A DNA stretch of 64,000 bases, taken from the NCBI GenBank assembly GCA_903834515.1, contig CAILJM010000027.1, positions 83,036 to 147,035 on the forward strand. The letters are read 5' to 3'. Source of the stretch: an uncultured Actinomycetes bacterium (lineage in GTDB: Bacteria; Actinomycetota; Actinomycetes; Nanopelagicales; Nanopelagicaceae). Position 1 is the stretch's first letter, and the number at the start of each line of letters is the position of its first letter. Both the position numbers and the translations under genes were made by a program. Shown here in pieces: positions 28,138-37,938 of this stretch. The notes under the pieces are model-generated. The model was not told the DNA's origin, searched no databases, and saw only the letters and a list, made by a program, of their open reading frames with translations.

Positions 28138-29058
28138 TTACGCCTGAAGGTAACCCTTGCGGCTAATCTCCAGCGGCATCGATACAAACTCCTCGCCGGC
28201 CGCCCGGGTCATCTCTTCTAGCTCGATCTCTGAGGAGGTATGAAGGACTAAGACTGTCGGTCCTGCACCAGAGACGAGCGCGGCGACCCCCGCAGCTCTC
28301 AAGCGATCGACAAGCTCAAGACTTTTTGGCATGGCACTCGCCCGATATTGCTGATGAATCTCATCATGAGTGGCGGTAAATAAAAGATCTGGTCTATGAG
28401 AAAGTGCGTGAACAAGCAAGGCAGCCTTTCCGGCATTCGCCGCGGCCGCAGAATGCGGAACACTCTCGGGGAGAATCTTCCGCGCCTTAGACGTTGCCAG
28501 AGTTGAAGAAGGGATAAATGCAAGAGCTTTAATTGTCTCGTGTACCGGAATGTTGACAGCCTTACCGACGCCGTTTTCTAGCCATGCAATCGTCGCGCCG
28601 CCAAGTACCGCAGCTGCAACATTGTCTGGGTGTCCCTCAAGTTCGGTTGCAAGCGCGACCATATCTTCATCACTGAGCAGCGCTTCTCCACCATGAACCA
28701 GTGAGCGAGCGAGTGCAAGTCCACCAACGATTGCCGAAGAACTTGATCCAAGGCCGCGGCCATGAGGCGTGACATTGAGCGCTCGCAAAGCGATTCCGCG
28801 GGGCTTTTGACCCATATGTTCAAAACCGCGAAGCATCGATTTAATAACGAGATGGTTTTTATCCTTCTTGAGCTCTGAAGCGCCTTCACCAGAAAGATCG
28901 ACATCAAAAATCGGATCATCAAGCACTTGTGCCGCGTACCTGTCGCGCATCTCTAAAGCGAGTCCAAGGCAATCGAAACCTGGGCCGAGATTTGCCGATG
29001 TAGCAGGAACACTCACTTGAGCGAGCGTCGCCTTAAAAGTTAAGCGATTGATTGCCAT
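28138..29058 (-). CDS. thrB: Homoserine kinase
   Basis: It phosphorylates homoserine with ATP on the way to threonine. It is a GHMP kinase of 306 residues. VPATSANLGPGFDCLGLALEM at the N terminus, the phosphate loop HGRGLGSSSSAIVGG, and the C-terminal VSGAGPTVLVL are the three family motifs. It follows thrC after 2 nt. The ~200-bp gap after it suggests that rho is transcribed separately or from an additional promoter. Confidence 0.96.
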   Translation of the reverse strand: MAINRLTFKATLAQVSVPATSANLGPGFDCLGLALEMRDRYAAQVLDDPIFDVDLSGEGASELKKDKNHLVIKSMLRGFEHMGQKPRGIALRALNVTPHGRGLGSSSSAIVGGLALARSLVHGGEALLSDEDMVALATELEGHPDNVAAAVLGGATIAWLENGVGKAVNIPVHETIKALAFIPSSTLATSKARKILPESVPHSAAAANAGKAALLVHALSHRPDLLFTATHDEIHQQYRASAMPKSLELVDRLRAAGVAALVSGAGPTVLVLHTSSEIELEEMTRAAGEEFVSMPLEISRKGYLQA

Positions 29059-29060
29059 GA

Positions 29061-30149
29061 TTAAAGACCCATTGCTTGCGCAGCGGCTTTTACATCGACT
29101 GGAACAATTACCGGAGGCTTTGCGTGATCCAAAATATGACCAACATCCTTGAGGCCATTTCCTGTAACGGTGATGACAATCTTCTTCCCCTTAGGGAGCT
29201 TTCCTTCGCGCTGCTTCTTGAAGAGGCCGGCGATGCCTGCTGCCGAAGAGGGTTCGACGAAGACTCCTTCTTTCGCTGCGACGAGACGATATGCCGTCAA
29301 AATCTCTTCATCCGTCACTGAATCAATAACTCCACCTGATGAATCCCGAGCATCGATTGCCTGCTCCCAGGATGCTGGATTTCCGATGCGAATTGCAGTT
29401 GCTAGCGTTTCAGGATTTTCAACGGGGTGACCCAATACGAGAGGCGCAGCCCCAGCCGCTTGGAATCCCCACATCTGTGGCAATTGTTTGGAGATTTTCT
29501 CAGAGTAATACTCTTTATATCCCTTCCAATATGCCGTGATATTTCCTGCATTTCCTACTGGCAGGACATGAAGATCCGGCGCATCACCAAGGAGATCGAC
29601 AACTTCAAAGGCTGCGGTTTTTTGACCCTCGATGCGATACGGATTCACAGAATTAACGAGAGCAACTGGATACTCTTGAGAGAGTTCTCGAGCTAGTCGC
29701 AAGCAATCATCGAAATTTCCATCTACCTGAATGAGACGAGAACCATGCGCGATCGCTTGGGCTAACTTGCCCATCGCAATCTTTCCTTGCGGAATGAGAA
29801 CGACTGGAATCATGCCGGCCTTCGTCGCATATGCCGCTGCTGATGCAGAGGTATTTCCGGTGGATGCACAAATAACTGCTTGAGCGCCATCTTCCGCCGC
29901 TTTGGAGATCGCCATTGTCATGCCGCGATCCTTAAAGGAACCCGTTGGATTGGCACCTTCTACTTTTAGCCATATTTCATTATCAAGCATCTCGGAAAGT
30001 ACACATGCGGCCACTAGCGGAGTTCCGCCCTCGCGCAGTGAAACAACCGGAGTTTTCGCCGAGACCGGAAGCCGAGTGCGATACTCATCGATGACGCCAA
30101 GCCACTGATGCGCGCCGTGATCCTTCGTACGTGAGCCGAAGATTCCCAT
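29061..30149 (-). CDS. thrC: Threonine synthase
   Basis: A pyridoxal-phosphate enzyme that turns O-phosphohomoserine into threonine. It has 362 residues, the short actinobacterial type. The cofactor lysine is in [25 protein letters not shown] binds the phosphate, and [13 protein letters not shown] and [15 protein letters not shown] complete the site. Its start overlaps the stop of hom as TAATG, and thrB follows. Confidence 0.96.
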   Translation of the reverse strand: MGIFGSRTKDHGAHQWLGVIDEYRTRLPVSAKTPVVSLREGGTPLVAACVLSEMLDNEIWLKVEGANPTGSFKDRGMTMAISKAAEDGAQAVICASTGNTSASAAAYATKAGMIPVVLIPQGKIAMGKLAQAIAHGSRLIQVDGNFDDCLRLARELSQEYPVALVNSVNPYRIEGQKTAAFEVVDLLGDAPDLHVLPVGNAGNITAYWKGYKEYYSEKISKQLPQMWGFQAAGAAPLVLGHPVENPETLATAIRIGNPASWEQAIDARDSSGGVIDSVTDEEILTAYRLVAAKEGVFVEPSSAAGIAGLFKKQREGKLPKGKKIVITVTGNGLKDVGHILDHAKPPVIVPVDVKAAAQAMGL

Positions 30150-31486
30150 TATCTGATTCCCTCCACGCGGATCACACTTACTACATCGGAAACCGTATCC
30201 AGCTGTGTCAGGTCATTCACGGTATTTGCCAGGTCCGATTCAGCGGCAATGTGCGTCATGACTGTTAACTCAGCGTTATTTCCTGCTCCACTTTGTCGAA
30301 CCGTCATGATGGAGACCTCATTGGCCGCAAAGGTTTGTGCCACAGAGGCGAGAACTCCCGGGCGATCGGTAACATGAAGACGGATTAAATAGCGCGTGCG
30401 AGCAACACCGATCGGCGCGATATCAAGATCGGCATAATCGGTCTCTGTTGGTCCGAGGCTTCCCTCGTTTCGATTTCTTGCAACGGCGACTAGATCACCA
30501 AGAATCGCTGACGCCGTTGGGGCACCGCCCGCACCTCGACCATAGAACATCAATTCGCCAGCAGATTCGCACTGCACAAAGACCGCATTGAAAGCTTCGC
30601 GTACAGATGCGAGTGGATGAGTTTTAGGAATAGCTGTTGGGTGCACGCGAACCGTTATGGTCTCTTCCTTTGAGCCGTGCGCCTCATTTGCTTCGGCGAT
30701 TGCGAGCAGCTTGATGACAAATCCCATATCTTGAACGACTGCGACATCTTCTGCCGTTATCTTGGTGATGCCTTCGCGATATACATCCGCATCTGTTACT
30801 ACCGAGTGAAAAGAAAGCCCAGCGAGAATTGCCGCCTTTGCAGCCGCATCAAATCCCTCGATATCTGCAGTCGGATCCGCTTCGGCATATCCAAGATCCT
30901 GAGCTTCTTTGAGCGCATCCGCGAAAGAGAAACCGGGATGTTCGTGCATCTTCGTCAAAATGAAGTTAGTAGTTCCGTTGATAATTCCCATCACGCGTTC
31001 TACGTGATCTCCCACAAGTGATTCTGCAAGGGGGCGTAGGATCGGGATTGCGCCAGCAACAGCAGCCTCATAATAAAAATCAACATCTGCTTCATCTGAT
31101 GCATGAAAGAGCTCTGCGCCATGGTGGGCAAGGAGTGCCTTATTTGCCGTCACGACCGCTTTGCCATTCTTCATCGCGGCAAGAATTAACTTATGAGCCG
31201 GTTCGATTCCGCCCATAACCTCGATAATGAGATCGATTTCCGGGTCATCGATGATGGATTCGACATCTGTCGTAAAAAGATCTTTCGGAATACCAGGGCG
31301 GTCGATACTGAGATCTCGTACCGCAATTTTCTTCAGGACGAGCGGGACACCTGCGCGCGAAGCGAGGTCTGATGCATTCGCGACCAACAAGCGTGCTACC
31401 TCTGTGCCGACATGTCCACAGCCCAGCATTCCAACATTGAGGGTCTTACCTACCAAGGTACGGCCAGCCACGAGATCAACTCCCAC
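30149..31486 (-). CDS. hom: Homoserine dehydrogenase
   Basis: It reduces aspartate semialdehyde to homoserine with NAD(P)H, the branch point to threonine and methionine. [17 protein letters not shown] is the dinucleotide-binding motif. [13 protein letters not shown] and [25 protein letters not shown] form the catalytic domain. An ACT domain (residues about 355-445, [19 protein letters not shown]) suggests feedback control by threonine. The annotated start is a GTG at 31486. A second GTG at 31471 has GGGAG 8 nt upstream and is an equally good or better candidate. The downstream overlap with thrC couples translation. Confidence 0.95.
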   Translation of the reverse strand: MGVDLVAGRTLVGKTLNVGMLGCGHVGTEVARLLVANASDLASRAGVPLVLKKIAVRDLSIDRPGIPKDLFTTDVESIIDDPEIDLIIEVMGGIEPAHKLILAAMKNGKAVVTANKALLAHHGAELFHASDEADVDFYYEAAVAGAIPILRPLAESLVGDHVERVMGIINGTTNFILTKMHEHPGFSFADALKEAQDLGYAEADPTADIEGFDAAAKAAILAGLSFHSVVTDADVYREGITKITAEDVAVVQDMGFVIKLLAIAEANEAHGSKEETITVRVHPTAIPKTHPLASVREAFNAVFVQCESAGELMFYGRGAGGAPTASAILGDLVAVARNRNEGSLGPTETDYADLDIAPIGVARTRYLIRLHVTDRPGVLASVAQTFAANEVSIMTVRQSGAGNNAELTVMTHIAAESDLANTVNDLTQLDTVSDVVSVIRVEGIR

Positions 31487-31545
31487 TAATTATCGACATT
31501 AGAACTTCGACGAATTTCCGCCGAAATCACACTGGTAGAAGTATC

Positions 31546-32868
31546 TCAGATATCTAATGCTAGAAGATCGTTAATACTCTCACGTCGGGTGATTAAGCGG
31601 GCTTGGCCATCTCTGACCGCAACCACCGCGGGGCGCGGAATGTGGTTGTAGTTGCTCGCCATCGAACGCCCATAAGCACCGGTCACTGGAACCGCGATTA
31701 AGTCGCCAGGGGCAATATCTTGGGGCAGATCAATCTCGCGAATCACAATGTCGCCAGTCTCGCAATGCTTTCCGACGATCCGTGAATTTACGGTTGGCTC
31801 ATGTGAAAGGCGATTAGCCAAAAGCGCGGTGTACTCAGCCCCATATAGAGAGGGGCGGATGTTGTCGCTCATGCCACCATCGATCGAGAGATATCTGCGG
31901 GTCTCGCCTCGCTCGAGTTCAACGCTCTTTGTGGTTCCAACTTCATAGATGGTAGTTGTGGTGGGACCAACAATATGCCGGCCAGGCTCGATGGATATCT
32001 TTGGCAGATGCAGATTGTGCTTTGCGCATTCACTCTTCACGACAGAGGCAATCGCACCAATGACTTCTGTAGGGATAAGCCCACTCTCACCAGGAAGATA
32101 AGCGATTCCATACCCGCCGCCAAGATCAAGTTCAGGAAGCTCGCGATCGAAGTGATCACGGTACTTTGCTAGTAATTCAATTAACCGCGTAGCTGCCATC
32201 TCAAAGCCATCATTAATCAATATTTGGGAACCAATATGTGAATGGAACCCTACTAAATTGAGCGATGCGTGAGAAAGAGTGGCCTCTACTGCTCGCCATG
32301 CCGATCCACTTGCAATTGAAAATCCAAATTTTTGATCCTCGTGAGCCGTTGAAATAAATTCATGGGTATGGGCTTCAACCCCGGCAGTGAGCCGCAAGTA
32401 AACGCGTTGAATTTTTCCTGATTCTTGAGCGAACTTTGCTACTCGTTCGATCTCATGAAATGAGTCCATGACGATTGTCCCGATACCGGAAGCGATTGCA
32501 CTTTGAATCTCAGATTCAGATTTATTATTTCCGTGAAGTTCCATTCGTTCTGCGGGGAATCCAACCGATGCCGCTACCGCCATTTCTCCGCCGCTACAAA
32601 CATCAAGCCCAATTCCACTTGCATCTACCCAGCGGGCAACTTCTCTGTTCAGAAATGATTTTCCTGCGTAATAGACCTGACCCGCTTGTGCGCCGAAATG
32701 AAAAGTTAACGCCTCACGCCATGCTGCTGCCCGGAGCATAAAATCTTCTTGATCGATCACAAAGAGAGGCGTGCCGAATTGCGCAGCAAGATCTCGGGCG
32801 CTAATCCCGGCAATCTTCAACTCTTGATCGAAAGTTGAATTCTTTGAGTAGGGCTCTGAGAGGTTCAT
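31546..32868 (-). CDS. lysA: Diaminopimelate decarboxylase
   Basis: A pyridoxal-phosphate enzyme making L-lysine from meso-diaminopimelate. It has 440 residues. The cofactor lysine is in VYYAGKSFL. HSHIGSQI, LDLGGGYGIAY and EPGRHIVGP bind the phosphate, and HCETGDI supplies the cysteine from the partner subunit. Its ATG directly follows the argS stop codon (TAGATG), the common actinobacterial argS-lysA order. hom follows after 59 bp. Confidence 0.97.
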   Translation of the reverse strand: MNLSEPYSKNSTFDQELKIAGISARDLAAQFGTPLFVIDQEDFMLRAAAWREALTFHFGAQAGQVYYAGKSFLNREVARWVDASGIGLDVCSGGEMAVAASVGFPAERMELHGNNKSESEIQSAIASGIGTIVMDSFHEIERVAKFAQESGKIQRVYLRLTAGVEAHTHEFISTAHEDQKFGFSIASGSAWRAVEATLSHASLNLVGFHSHIGSQILINDGFEMAATRLIELLAKYRDHFDRELPELDLGGGYGIAYLPGESGLIPTEVIGAIASVVKSECAKHNLHLPKISIEPGRHIVGPTTTTIYEVGTTKSVELERGETRRYLSIDGGMSDNIRPSLYGAEYTALLANRLSHEPTVNSRIVGKHCETGDIVIREIDLPQDIAPGDLIAVPVTGAYGRSMASNYNHIPRPAVVAVRDGQARLITRRESINDLLALDI

Positions 32869-34548
32869 CTACATCTTCTCCGGTGCGCTGACACCCAACA
32901 GGGCGAGTGAATTGGCGATGACCTGAGCAGTCGATTTGCAAAGCGTCGCCCGAGCCGAGTGAAGTGAAGTAGGAGCCTCATCCCCGAGGGGCAAGACCCG
33001 ACAATCTGCATAGAAGCGATGATAGACACCTGCTAATTCCTCGACATATCTTGCGATTCGATGCGGTTCTCGCAATTCGGCCGCGCTTGCGACGATACGA
33101 GGGAACTCGCCAAGTGAGCCGATCAGCTCTCGTTCGCGTTCATTTTCAAGAAGTTCAGGATGGATATGGTCTGCACCGAAGGCTATTCCGAGGTCAGCGG
33201 CGTTTCTGAGGACTCCACATATTCGCGCATGGGCATACTGCACGTAATAAACCGGATTCTCATTTGTTCGACTTCGAAGAACATCGACATCCATCACCAT
33301 GGGCGTATCCACGGGATAACGAATCAGCGTGTAACGCGCGGCATCGACGCCAACTTTTTCGATCAATTCTTCCAAAGTAATAATTGTCCCGGCGCGCTTG
33401 GATAACTTCAGTTCTTCTCCGTTTTCGAGAATCTTTACTAGTTGGCCAATCAAGATATCAATATTCTTCTTTGGGTCATCCCCGGCACACGATGCGAGTG
33501 CTTTCAAACGATTCACATATCCGTGGTGATCTGCTCCGAGCATATATATCAATACATCGAATCCACGCTCGCGCTTTGAGATGTAGTACGCAGAATCCGA
33601 AGCGAAATAGGCAAAAGAACCATCCGACTTGATCATCACTCGATCTTTATCGTCACCAAAGTCAGTAGTTCGCAACCAGATTGCACCTTCATGTTCAAAT
33701 ACGTGGCCTTGCTTCTTTAAAGTCTCTAGACAGTGATGAAAGAAATTATTCTCATAGAGGGACTTTTCGGAGAACCAAATATCAAAGTGTGTGTTCATGG
33801 CGTCGAGAACACGTTGTTGATCGGCAAGTTGAAGGGCGTAGCCCGCATCGCGAAAGGCATGAATTGATTCACTCTCGGGCAACTTCGTGAATTCCGGGTG
33901 TGACTCAACAATAATTTTTGCCAACTCGTCGATGTATAGGCCGTGATAACCAGCTTCTGGACGAGGCATACCCAAAGCTGAAGATCGAATGGACTCACCA
34001 AAAAGATCCATCTGGACGCCGCGATCATTGACGTAGAACTCGCGAGTGACGTCAGCACCGGCTGCACTCAAAACTCTCCCGAGAGCATCGCCCACCGCAG
34101 CCCAGCGAGTGTGACCTAGGTGAAGCGGGCCAGTCGGATTTGCTGAGACAAATTCCAAATTTACTTTGACACCGGAAAGGGTAGAACTCTTTCCAAACTC
34201 TGAACCGCTTTTCAAAATTGCTTCGATGGTTCCGCCTTGACTCGCCTTGGCGAGGGTCAAGTTGAGAAAGCCTGGGCCTGCAATATCTACCCCGGCTAAA
34301 TCCTGGGCTATCTCTCCATCCGCGAGAAGTTGGCCCTGTAACGCAGTAGCAATTTCACGAGGAGGGATTCCTGCAGATTTAGCGAGCGCAAGCGCGATCG
34401 ATGTCGCGTAGTCGCCATGATCTCGATTCTTGGGACGCTCAAGCGTAAGGGACGTTGGAATCTCCGCTTGGGCGGGAAGGGTGCCACTTTCACGCAGCGA
34501 GGAGAGCGCCCGAAGAATTGCCGCCTCTAATTTCTCTTGGATGCTCAC
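32869..34548 (-). CDS. argS: Arginyl-tRNA synthetase
   Basis: A class I synthetase of 559 residues. FVSANPTGPLHLGHTRWAAVGDAL carries the HIGH-type motif, and ELKLSKRAGTIITLEEL the KMSK-type loop. An N-terminal Add-1 domain and a C-terminal DALR anticodon-binding domain (YVQYAHARICGVLRNAA onward) flank the Rossmann core. It heads the co-directional series argS-lysA-hom-thrC-thrB. Confidence 0.97.
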   Translation of the reverse strand: MSIQEKLEAAILRALSSLRESGTLPAQAEIPTSLTLERPKNRDHGDYATSIALALAKSAGIPPREIATALQGQLLADGEIAQDLAGVDIAGPGFLNLTLAKASQGGTIEAILKSGSEFGKSSTLSGVKVNLEFVSANPTGPLHLGHTRWAAVGDALGRVLSAAGADVTREFYVNDRGVQMDLFGESIRSSALGMPRPEAGYHGLYIDELAKIIVESHPEFTKLPESESIHAFRDAGYALQLADQQRVLDAMNTHFDIWFSEKSLYENNFFHHCLETLKKQGHVFEHEGAIWLRTTDFGDDKDRVMIKSDGSFAYFASDSAYYISKRERGFDVLIYMLGADHHGYVNRLKALASCAGDDPKKNIDILIGQLVKILENGEELKLSKRAGTIITLEELIEKVGVDAARYTLIRYPVDTPMVMDVDVLRSRTNENPVYYVQYAHARICGVLRNAADLGIAFGADHIHPELLENERERELIGSLGEFPRIVASAAELREPHRIARYVEELAGVYHRFYADCRVLPLGDEAPTSLHSARATLCKSTAQVIANSLALLGVSAPEKM

Positions 34549-34617
34549 ACGGAGAAGATTACCCGTTGCGAGTCCTCCGCCACGCGCAGAAAACTGATCT
34601 CAAACTCCGCTAAAAAC

Positions 34618-35598
34618 CTAGGCGCGATTAGCTTCGTGAATAACCAACTTTGCGTAAAGATCTTCCAGCGTCGTTCGAGCATCGAGGTGCGTGTATATAC
34701 GCATAGGCACGCCGTCGGGGCGCGCTTCATAGCTTCCATCGTCCCGCAAGCGTGGTTTAGGTGAGATTCGATAATGGCTCGATGAAGGATCCGCCTCAAA
34801 TGTCGAATGCAGAGCCGTGAGGGTGACGAGCGCAGAATCTCCCAATATATATGTTTCGCCAAATTCAAAACCTAGCCGCTTTGTGGCAACAGGCACAGCA
34901 GCCAATAACTCGTAGAGGTGATCTCCAAGAACTCCTGCCATACCCATTCGAATAAAGAGCTCGGCTCGGCCCACATTAAATTGGCGATAGGTATTTCGAG
35001 GAATTTGCCACAAGGTTAAATCAGATTCATTGAAAAGTACTTGTGCTGCAATCACATCTTCGTGAAGGTTGTACTCATATTGTGGTGCGCCGGGCGGTGG
35101 AAGAGCATCCCCATCGTGCTCGGGTCCCCCGATCCATACCACGGTGAGTTTCTCGGCGATCGCTGGCTCCATCAGCCATGCGCTTGCAATCGAGGTCAAG
35201 CTTCCGCCGCAACTCACAAAAAGTGGAAGTTGCGAATCACTCTTCAGCGCTTCATCAATGATCTTGCGCGCAGCGGGAGTATCGGCCGCTGTCCGTGAAT
35301 CCTTGAGCGGAGTCCGAGAGCCTTCAAGAATTGGCACAGTACGGCGCCTACTCTGTTGAGGCATAAACGCCAATAAATCTTCGATCGCCGCAACGCCCGC
35401 AGCTACCGAATCCTCAAATGTATTCCAACTATCTCCGGCTCGCAGGTGACTACTTATGATTGCTCGCATCTCGACCGATGGTGAAAGTAAGTGATGGGCA
35501 AGTTGGATCAAGCCATCTGGATCACCTGCATAATCGTTATCAGAAATAACTCTCATACGCGGGGTGATGCGATACGAACCCCAATTTTCACTCTTCAT
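34618..35598 (-). CDS. Nucleoside-hydrolase-like protein
   Basis: A protein of about 326 residues with an inosine-uridine nucleoside hydrolase-type fold. RVISDNDYAGDPDGLIQLAHHLLSP resembles the N-terminal calcium site DxDxxxDD of that family, but it is altered. FVSCGGSLTSIASAWLMEPAIAEKLTVVWIGG corresponds to the conserved GPLTN-like block. With the metal site changed, it may act on a glycoside other than a nucleoside. It is divergent from a pentose uptake locus, which hints at sugar catabolism. The frame runs up to 35826, but the start is placed at 35598 (MKSENWGS) because the extension crosses a 10-bp repeat array. No Shine-Dalgarno sequence is clear; 35556 is an alternative. Confidence 0.68.
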   Translation of the reverse strand: MKSENWGSYRITPRMRVISDNDYAGDPDGLIQLAHHLLSPSVEMRAIISSHLRAGDSWNTFEDSVAAGVAAIEDLLAFMPQQSRRRTVPILEGSRTPLKDSRTAADTPAARKIIDEALKSDSQLPLFVSCGGSLTSIASAWLMEPAIAEKLTVVWIGGPEHDGDALPPPGAPQYEYNLHEDVIAAQVLFNESDLTLWQIPRNTYRQFNVGRAELFIRMGMAGVLGDHLYELLAAVPVATKRLGFEFGETYILGDSALVTLTALHSTFEADPSSSHYRISPKPRLRDDGSYEARPDGVPMRIYTHLDARTTLEDLYAKLVIHEANRA

Positions 35599-35660
35599 GT
35601 AATGCAGTGTAAAGGGCGCGCTTGAGCGTGTGATTCCTAGCTTTCGTAAATCAGGAAAAA

Positions 35661-35710
35661 TATTCTCGAATATTTGAGAATATTTGAGAATATTTGAGAA
35701 TATTTGAGAA
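35661..35710. repeat. 10-bp tandem repeat TATTTGAGAA, four units plus one degenerate
   Basis: Four perfect copies of TATTTGAGAA (35671-35710) follow a variant TATTCTCGAA (35661-35670). The variant creates an inverted repeat, AATATTCTC-N8-GAGAATATT. A 10-bp period places every unit on the same face of the helix, so the array could be intrinsically curved or serve as an operator series. Confidence 0.93.
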
Positions 35711-35860
35711 TCAGGAGCCCGGATAGGCATTCTGAGTGCCAAAAGAGAAAACAAAGGAGAAAATAGGCCAACCTTTATCAAATCGTTATCTCCTTGAGCG
35801 TAATTTTGGGGTTTTCGACGTGGCATTTGCGCTGAGGGGAGATTAATATCCCATTGTCTT

Positions 35861-35901
35861 CATTTACGTACCTAGGCCATTTTCCTGTGGCCGCGTAAAT
35901 G
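35861..35901 (+). promoter_or_regulatory. Nested inverted repeat in the leader of the sugar-binding protein gene
   Basis: CATTTACG (35861-35868) pairs with CGTAAATG (35894-35901). Inside this, GGCCA (35875-35879) pairs with TGGCC (35888-35892) around an 8-nt loop. The structure ends 25 bp before the ATG. It may be a 5'-UTR hairpin stabilising the mRNA of an abundant binding protein, or a palindromic operator for a LacI/ROK-type repressor. Confidence 0.55.
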
Positions 35902-35926
35902 GGATCTTTCGAAAGGTATCTCTCTT

Positions 35927-36967
35927 ATGAAGAAAACCGCAAAGGTTGCTGTTCTTGCAGTTGCTGCTCTTGCAGCAATGACATTGACAGGCACAACTGC
36001 TTCACATGCTGCTGCTAGCAAGCGCGCATGCGTAATCCTTCCAGATGCTGATTCAGGCACACGTTGGGAATCAGGCGATCGTCCTGCATTGAACTCAATC
36101 CTCACAGCTGCTGGTTTTGTCACAGACATCCAGAACGCTCAGAAGGACACTTCACGCTACGCAACAATCGCTGATCAGCAGCTCGCAAAGGGTTGCGGCG
36201 TAATGCTTCTTGTTGACCACCAGGGTGCAGGCGCAGCTGTTGCTTCAAAGGCAAAGGCTCAGGGTATTCCGGTCATCGCTTACGACCGTCCAATCGCTGG
36301 CGCTTCTTACTACGTTTCATTTGACAACACTGTTGTTGGTGCACTTGAAGGTCAGACAGTTCTTGACGGCCTAAAGGCTGCAGGCAAGAACGTCAAGACA
36401 GCAAGCATCGTCTACGGTTCAGGCGATCCAACCGACGGAAACGCAGCAATGTTCCTTAACGGAGCACTTGCAGTACTTAAGAAGGCTGGCGCAAAGGCTG
36501 CCTTCACAATGAAGGGCACATGGGATGGCCCAACTGCTGGAACAGAGTTCGAGCAGGCATTCACAGCTCTTAAGGGCAAGGTTGATGGCGTATTGTCACC
36601 AAACGACAACAACGCAGCTGCAATCATTGCAATCCTTGATAAGAACAATGTAAAGGCTGCAGTATCTGGTCAAGATGCATCAGTCGCTGGTCTTCAGAAC
36701 GTCCTTCTTGGAAAGCAGACAGCAACTGTCTACAAGCCATTCAAGGTCGAAGCGAAGGCTGCTGCTGACTTGGCAGTGAAGATCCTTAAGGGAATTCACC
36801 CAGTCGTCACTAAGAAGTTGGCTGACGGAACACCATTCCTCGCATCAAAGCCAATCTTGGTAAACGCTGCAGCAGTTAAGACTGTTGTTGCTGCTGGAGA
36901 TGCAAAGGCATCTGATATCTGCACAGCTGCAGTTGCTGCTGCTTGCACAGCTAACGGCGTTAAGTAA
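35927..36967 (+). CDS. Sugar ABC transporter substrate-binding protein (xylose/ribose class)
   Basis: An exported binding protein of 346 residues. A Sec-type signal (residues 1-28, hydrophobic core VAVLAVAALAAMTLTG, cleavage near SHAAA) precedes a type I periplasmic-binding-protein fold. CVILPDADSGTRWESGDRPAL, VDHQGAGAAVASKAKAQGIPVIAYDRPIAGA and VLSPNDNNAAAIIAIL match XylF-like proteins that bind pentoses. Actinobacterial homologues are usually lipoproteins, but no lipobox cysteine is seen here. Codon use is strongly biased and regular, consistent with high expression. A strong hairpin separates it from the ATPase and permease genes. Genes for an alpha-xylosidase, a GH3 enzyme and xylose isomerase downstream argue for xylose as ligand. 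Confidence 0.92.
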   Translation: MKKTAKVAVLAVAALAAMTLTGTTASHAAASKRACVILPDADSGTRWESGDRPALNSILTAAGFVTDIQNAQKDTSRYATIADQQLAKGCGVMLLVDHQGAGAAVASKAKAQGIPVIAYDRPIAGASYYVSFDNTVVGALEGQTVLDGLKAAGKNVKTASIVYGSGDPTDGNAAMFLNGALAVLKKAGAKAAFTMKGTWDGPTAGTEFEQAFTALKGKVDGVLSPNDNNAAAIIAILDKNNVKAAVSGQDASVAGLQNVLLGKQTATVYKPFKVEAKAAADLAVKILKGIHPVVTKKLADGTPFLASKPILVNAAAVKTVVAAGDAKASDICTAAVAAACTANGVK

Positions 36968-37018
36968 TCACATTTCTTGGGCGTAAAAGCCAAGAATTGA
37001 TCGATTAGTTGATGGTCA

Positions 37019-37053
37019 GAGAGGACCTAGTGTCAATGGCACTAGGTCCTCTC
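37019..37053 (+). terminator. Strong hairpin after the binding-protein gene
   Basis: GAGAGGACCTAGTG (37019-37032) pairs perfectly with CACTAGGTCCTCTC (37040-37053) over 14 bp with a 7-nt loop. Only TTCATTT follows, so it may be a partial terminator or an mRNA-protecting 3' structure. Either would give more binding protein than membrane components, the usual stoichiometry of such operons. Confidence 0.75.
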
Positions 37054-37180
37054 TTCATTTCAGGATCCCTTCTTCTGACGCTTCAGAATCAAGTAGGATT
37101 CCCCAATAATGAGCAGTAATAAGTATCGAGTACCTCAATCCACATATTCATCAGCAAGCCTCATTGAAAAGAGATAGATA

Positions 37181-37936
37181 GTGACACCTCCAGTCCCAGT
37201 CGTAGAGCTCACCGGTATTAGAAAAAGCTTTGGCCCGGTAGAAGTATTAAAAGGAATCGACTTCTCTGCCTATGCAGGGCAAGTAACTGCCCTCGTTGGT
37301 GATAACGGTGCCGGAAAGTCAACTCTTATTAAAGGTTTGGCTGGAGTTCAACCATTCGATGAAGGCCTCATTCGTTTCGCAGGAACTCAAGTTGAATTGA
37401 ATTCGCCACTCCAAGCTTCGAGTTATGGGATTGAAGTGGTGTACCAAGACCTCGCGCTCTGCGAGAACCTCGATATCGTGCAGAACATGTTCCTCGGCAA
37501 AGAAGAGTTGAAATTTGGAACTCTCAATGAGCCTGCGATGGAATTGCAGGCAACTCAAGCTCTCACTCGCCTATCGGTACGAACTGTTAAATCTGTTCGT
37601 CAAAAAGTTTCATCCCTATCTGGTGGCCAGCGCCAGACTGTCGCGATCGCCCGATCTGTCCTGCGCGAAGCGAAGCTCGTTATTCTCGATGAGCCAACTG
37701 CTGCACTTGGAGTGGCTCAGACCGAGCAAGTTCTTAATTTGGTACAGCGCCTCGCCCAGCAGGGTGTGGCCGTTATCATCATTAGCCACAACATCAGCGA
37801 TGTCTTCAAAGTCGCGAATCAGATTTCAGTGATGTACCTCGGCCAGATGGTCGCCCATCTTGATACCAAGCAGACAAATTATGATGAAGTCATCGCCTAT
37901 ATCACTGGCACTAAGACACAGGAAGGCGTGAAATAA
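37181..37936 (+). CDS. Sugar ABC transporter ATP-binding protein, single-domain
   Basis: A 251-residue ATPase starting with GTG. Walker A is GDNGAGKST, the signature SSLSGGQRQTVAIARSVL, and Walker B LVILDEPTAALG. Q-loop and H-loop (IIISHN) are present. Most xylose and ribose importers have a fused double ATPase of about 500 residues (XylG, RbsA). This protein has one domain, as in FrcA-type fructose importers, and presumably works as a homodimer. It is followed by the permease after 2 nt. Confidence 0.93.
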   Translation: MTPPVPVVELTGIRKSFGPVEVLKGIDFSAYAGQVTALVGDNGAGKSTLIKGLAGVQPFDEGLIRFAGTQVELNSPLQASSYGIEVVYQDLALCENLDIVQNMFLGKEELKFGTLNEPAMELQATQALTRLSVRTVKSVRQKVSSLSGGQRQTVAIARSVLREAKLVILDEPTAALGVAQTEQVLNLVQRLAQQGVAVIIISHNISDVFKVANQISVMYLGQMVAHLDTKQTNYDEVIAYITGTKTQEGVK

Positions 37937-37938
37937 TC

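Larger units (their letters stand above)
35599..35926. other. Divergent regulatory region between the nucleoside-hydrolase-like gene and the sugar-binding protein gene
   Basis: This 328-bp gap contains a phased 10-bp repeat array (35661-35710), a nested inverted repeat (35861-35901) and an AAAGG ribosome-binding site just before the sugar-binding protein start. No gene is supported in it. The two structured elements probably hold the promoters and operators of the sugar locus. Confidence 0.6.

Noticed and set aside
35599..35826. Longer N terminus for the nucleoside-hydrolase-like gene
   Set aside because: The extension translates the 10-bp repeat array and has no similarity to the family; the domain begins after 35598.
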